This document shows positions 12,828 to 15,547 of a stretch of 15,547 nucleotides of DNA, one piece after another (within the stretch, counting starts at the first letter, position 1; each line of letters starts with the position of its first letter). This DNA is from Clostridia bacterium. Its GTDB lineage: Bacteria > Bacillota_A > Clostridia > Oscillospirales > CAG-272. The position numbers were made by a program, and so were the translations under genes. The stretch covers positions 1-15,547 of the forward strand of contig JAFXWT010000058.1 of NCBI GenBank assembly GCA_017542695.1. Direction: 5' to 3'. A model generated the notes under the pieces. It saw only the letters and a list, made by a program, of their open reading frames with translations, searched no databases and was not told the origin of the DNA.

Positions 12828-14258
12828 ATGATTTACGACATTGCGGTGATAGGCGCCGGCGTCGTCGGCGGACTTGTTGCGAGGGAGCTTTCGAGGTACG
12901 AGCTGAACGTCGTCATCCTCGAAAAGAGCGACGACGTCGCCTCGGGTGCGTCGAAGGCGAACAGCTCGATCGTACACGGCGGGTACGATCCCGAGCCGGG
13001 AACGCTGAAAGCAAAACTCAACGCGCGCGGAACGGCGTTGATGGAGGCGCTCTGCCGCGACCTTGACGTTCACTACAAAAACAACGGTTCGCTCGTGCTC
13101 GCGTTCGACGCGGAGCAGGACGAGCACGTAAAGCGCCTTTACGAGCGTGGACTGAAAAACGGCATTCCCGGTCTTTCGGTCATTTCGGGCGACGAGGCGA
13201 GACGGCTCGAGCCGGCGCTCTCGGAAAAGGTGACGTCGGCGCTCTCGTGCACGTCGTCGGGCATCGTCTGCCCGTACGATCTCACGATCGCCGCCGTCGG
13301 CAACGCGATGGACAACGGCGCGGAACTTATTTGCAATTTTGAGGTGAAGTCGATAAACGACAACGGTCACGAATACGAAATTTCAAACGGTAAAGACAAG
13401 GTAAAAGCGAGATACGTCGTCAACTCCGCGGGGCTTTTCTCCGATAAGATAGCCGCAATGCTCGGCGACACGTACCACATCGTCGCAAAGAAAGGCGAAT
13501 ATATGCTCTTCGACCGCAGCGAAGGCGCGCTCGTCTCGCGCACGATTTTCCAGACGCCGACAAAGGCGGGCAAGGGAATACTCGTTACGCCGACCGTCGA
13601 CGGCAACCTGCTCATCGGACCGACTTCGGTCGTCACCGATAAAGACGACAAGGCGACGACGCTCGAAGGACTCGATATCACGAAAGCGACGGCGCTGAAA
13701 TCGACGGAAAAGCTCAATTTCAGAAAGATCATCACGTCGTTCGCGGGGCTTCGTTCATCTTGCACGGAAAGCGACGATTTTATCGTGAAGATGTCGGAGA
13801 ACTCGCCTCGCGCGCTTGAACTGATCGGAATCGACTCGCCGGGACTTTCGTCCTCTCCCGCAATAGCGGAATACGCGGTCGAGCTGCTCGGTCTCGCGGG
13901 ACTTGAACTACACGAAAAGAAAGATTTCATAAAAACGCGCGTTTCCTGCCGCCGCTTTGAAAAAATGACGGCGGAAGAGAAGAACGAGATCATCAAAAAA
14001 GATGCGTCGTACGGACATCTTGTCTGCCGCTGCGAAACGATAACGGAGGGCGAAATACTCGCCGCCATCCGACAAAATCCTCCCGCGCGCTCGCTCGACG
14101 CGATCAAGCGCCGCACGCGCTCGGGAATGGGAAGATGCCAGGGCGGCTTCTGCACGCCTTTCATAACGGAGCTTCTTGCAAAGGAACTCGGTATCGACGA
14201 AACGTCAGTGACGAAATTCGGCGGCGATTCCAAAATGCTCGTCGGAAAGACGAAATGA
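12828..14258 (+). CDS. GlpA-like FAD-dependent oxidoreductase with C-terminal [2Fe-2S] (BFD-like) domain
   Basis: This 476-residue protein resembles the catalytic subunit of anaerobic glycerol-3-phosphate dehydrogenase and other DAO-family enzymes. It would oxidise glycerol-3-phosphate or a related 2-hydroxy compound and pass electrons on. The N-terminal FAD site is VIGAGVVGG (Gly9, 11, 14), with Glu32 in VVILEKS; ASGASKANSSIVHGGYDPEPG (around 43-63) is typical of this group. The C-terminal domain has Cys400, Cys402, Cys437 and Cys442 in CRC and RCQGGFC, the BFD-type [2Fe-2S] pattern. It is shorter than E. coli GlpA (about 540 residues), and there is no membrane segment. GGAGG lies 6 bases before the ATG, and the next gene begins 9 bases after the stop. 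L-2-hydroxyglutarate oxidase is a related alternative; the fused iron-sulfur domain and partner favour a GlpA-like role. Confidence 0.88.
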   Translation: MIYDIAVIGAGVVGGLVARELSRYELNVVILEKSDDVASGASKANSSIVHGGYDPEPGTLKAKLNARGTALMEALCRDLDVHYKNNGSLVLAFDAEQDEHVKRLYERGLKNGIPGLSVISGDEARRLEPALSEKVTSALSCTSSGIVCPYDLTIAAVGNAMDNGAELICNFEVKSINDNGHEYEISNGKDKVKARYVVNSAGLFSDKIAAMLGDTYHIVAKKGEYMLFDRSEGALVSRTIFQTPTKAGKGILVTPTVDGNLLIGPTSVVTDKDDKATTLEGLDITKATALKSTEKLNFRKIITSFAGLRSSCTESDDFIVKMSENSPRALELIGIDSPGLSSSPAIAEYAVELLGLAGLELHEKKDFIKTRVSCRRFEKMTAEEKNEIIKKDASYGHLVCRCETITEGEILAAIRQNPPARSLDAIKRRTRSGMGRCQGGFCTPFITELLAKELGIDETSVTKFGGDSKMLVGKTK

Positions 14259-14266
14259 GGTGCATT

Positions 14267-15538
14267 ATGAGAAAAAGCGATATAGTTATAATCGGCGGCG
14301 GACCCGCCGGAATGGCGGCGGCTGTCGCGGCGCATGACGCGGGAATTACGGATATCCTTATCATCGAGCGCGATGAGGCGCTCGGCGGTATCCTTCGCCA
14401 GTGCATACACAACGGATTCGGACTTCACCGTTTTGGCGAGGAGCTGACGGGTCCGGAATACGCCGCGCGCTACAAGGCGATGGTCGAAGAGAGAAAGATA
14501 CCGTACGTGCTGAACACGATGGTCCTTTCGATAGAAGAGGGCGAGGACGGCAAGGTCGTTACCGCAATGAACAGTGAGGAGGGCATTTTTGCCGTCAGGA
14601 CAAAAGCCGTCGTTCTTGCGATGGGCTGCCGCGAGCGTCCTCGCGGCGCGCTGAACATCCCCGGCACGCGCCCCGCCGGCATCTATACGGCGGGTACGGC
14701 GCAGAGATACGTCAATATGAAGGGCATGATGCCCGGTCGTGAGATCGTCATTCTCGGTTCGGGCGACATCGGACTCATCATGGCGCGCCGTATGACGCTT
14801 GAAGGAGCGAAAGTCAAGGCGGTGTGCGAGCTTATGCCGTATTCGGGCGGTCTGACGAGAAATATCGTACAGTGCTTAAACGACTTTGACATCCCGCTCA
14901 AACTAAGCCACACGGTCGCAAAGATACACGGAACCGACAGAGTCACGGGCGTGACGATCGCAAAGGTCGACAAGAACCTGCGCGTCATCCCCGAGGAAAG
15001 CGAATACATCCCCTGCGATACGCTGCTCCTCTCGTGCGGACTTCTCCCCGAGAACGAGCTGACGCAGGCGGCGGGCATCGGACTTGACGGGATCACGGGC
15101 GGCGCTTCCGTCAATCAAAACAGGGAAACGTCGATGAGCGGCGTGTTCTCGGCGGGCAACGTCCTCCACGTACACGACCTTGTCGACTACGTTTCCGAGG
15201 AAGCGGAGCTCGCGGGCAAAAGCGCGGCGAAATTCGTCGCAAAAGGCGGCATGGCGCCGAAAAAATCCATCCACGTCGGCAAAGCGGGCGGCGTGAGATA
15301 CACCGTTCCGCAGAGACTCGATATCTACGGCGAAAACGACGACGTGAAGATATATTTCAGGGTCGGCGCGGTCATGGAAAATGTGACGCTCGTCGTCAAA
15401 GCGAACGGCGAGATCGTATCCAAACAGAAAAAGCGCAAAATGGCACCGGGCGAAATGGAATACGCGACGGTCAAAAAAGACGTTCTCGACAAAGCTCCCG
15501 ACTCAGTTTCGGTCGAGATAATCAGCGAGGAGGCGTAA
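14267..15538 (+). CDS. NAD(P)/FAD-dependent oxidoreductase, partner of the GlpA-like protein
   Basis: This 423-residue flavoprotein has two dinucleotide-binding folds: FAD at VIIGGGPAGMAAA (Gly10, 12, 15) and NAD(P) at VILGSGDIGLIMARR (Gly164, 166, 169). The closing FAD motif is GVFSAGNVLHVHD at about 292-304. RQCIHNGFGLHRFGEELTGP (44-63) is characteristic of the clostridial subfamily encoded beside GlpA-like proteins. No redox-active CxxC like that of thioredoxin reductase was seen. It probably accepts electrons from the GlpA-like subunit, or passes them to NAD(P). The start is ATG 14267, with GAGG at 14257-14260 overlapping the preceding stop codon; much longer in-frame extensions run inside the previous gene. 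The last 90 residues form a separate beta-rich domain (KIYFRVGAV...). The electron acceptor and complex composition are inferred. Confidence 0.9.
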   Translation: MRKSDIVIIGGGPAGMAAAVAAHDAGITDILIIERDEALGGILRQCIHNGFGLHRFGEELTGPEYAARYKAMVEERKIPYVLNTMVLSIEEGEDGKVVTAMNSEEGIFAVRTKAVVLAMGCRERPRGALNIPGTRPAGIYTAGTAQRYVNMKGMMPGREIVILGSGDIGLIMARRMTLEGAKVKAVCELMPYSGGLTRNIVQCLNDFDIPLKLSHTVAKIHGTDRVTGVTIAKVDKNLRVIPEESEYIPCDTLLLSCGLLPENELTQAAGIGLDGITGGASVNQNRETSMSGVFSAGNVLHVHDLVDYVSEEAELAGKSAAKFVAKGGMAPKKSIHVGKAGGVRYTVPQRLDIYGENDDVKIYFRVGAVMENVTLVVKANGEIVSKQKKRKMAPGEMEYATVKKDVLDKAPDSVSVEIISEEA

Positions 15539-15540
15539 AA

Positions 15541-15547
15541 ATGGAAA
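15541..15547 (+). CDS. Start of a further operon gene, cut by the window end (possibly DUF1667)
   Basis: ATGGAAA at the very end follows GAGGAGG (15527-15533) at 7 bases and the preceding stop at 2 bases, so a coupled gene begins here. Only two codons are visible. In many Clostridia the third gene of this GlpA-like/FAD-oxidoreductase cluster encodes a small cysteine-rich DUF1667 protein; that identity is expectation from context, not seen. Confidence 0.5.

Noticed and set aside
13367..14428. 353-codon open frame on the - strand
   Set aside because: It lies antisense to the GlpA-like gene and the next gene's start, has no ribosome binding site or recognisable domain, and has the Ser/Pro-rich composition expected when TCG/CGC-rich codons are read backwards.

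Overview
The window looks like part of the chromosome of an uncultured, endospore-forming anaerobic Clostridia (Bacillota), probably from a gut community. The evidence is a complete cotJABC spore-coat operon, a reverse-order rubrerythrin, a GlpA-like/FAD oxidoreductase pair of the type common in Clostridia, secreted cysteine repeats of the PTCTEKG type, and strong Shine-Dalgarno sites with sigma-A-like promoters. Codons ending in CG are used heavily throughout, and no gene stands out as foreign in composition. No rRNA, tRNA, CRISPR array, insertion sequence or phage gene was seen. Genus cannot be named from this sequence alone.

Layout. (1) 27-254 (-): small unidentified protein, divergent from deoC. 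(2) 379-1800 (+): deoC-deoD, nucleoside salvage, with a good promoter and a bidirectional terminator. (3) 1838-1909: small palindromic intergenic element. (4) 1927-3051 (-): cotJA-cotJB-cotJC, tightly coupled. (5) 3052-3419: 368-base non-coding region full of inverted repeats, ending in the promoter of the next operon. (6) 3420-7691 (+): probable operon of a cytoplasmic GH20 hexosaminidase, a TPR protein, a DUF4037 nucleotidyltransferase-like protein, thioredoxin and reverse rubrerythrin, closed by a terminator. (7) 7745-10409 (-): a secreted protease with cysteine repeats and a downstream lipoprotein that share a C-terminal domain. (8) 10615-11877 (+): glutamate dehydrogenase with its own promoter and terminator. 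(9) 11997 to the window end (+): HAD phosphatase, GlpA-like oxidoreductase with a [2Fe-2S] domain, a second FAD oxidoreductase, and the first codons of a further gene.

How the genes fit together. Catabolism and salvage are represented by deoxyribose-phosphate cleavage, purine nucleoside phosphorolysis, removal of N-acetylhexosamines, glutamate oxidation and probable glycerol-3-phosphate oxidation. Thioredoxin and reverse rubrerythrin handle thiols and peroxide in an anaerobe, and CotJC is a manganese-catalase-fold protein of the spore coat. The least explained parts are the envelope protease/lipoprotein pair with an identical 13-residue C-terminus, the TPR/DUF4037 pair, and the structured DNA between 3052 and 3419, including a stem-loop lying exactly between the ribosome binding site and start codon of cotJA.
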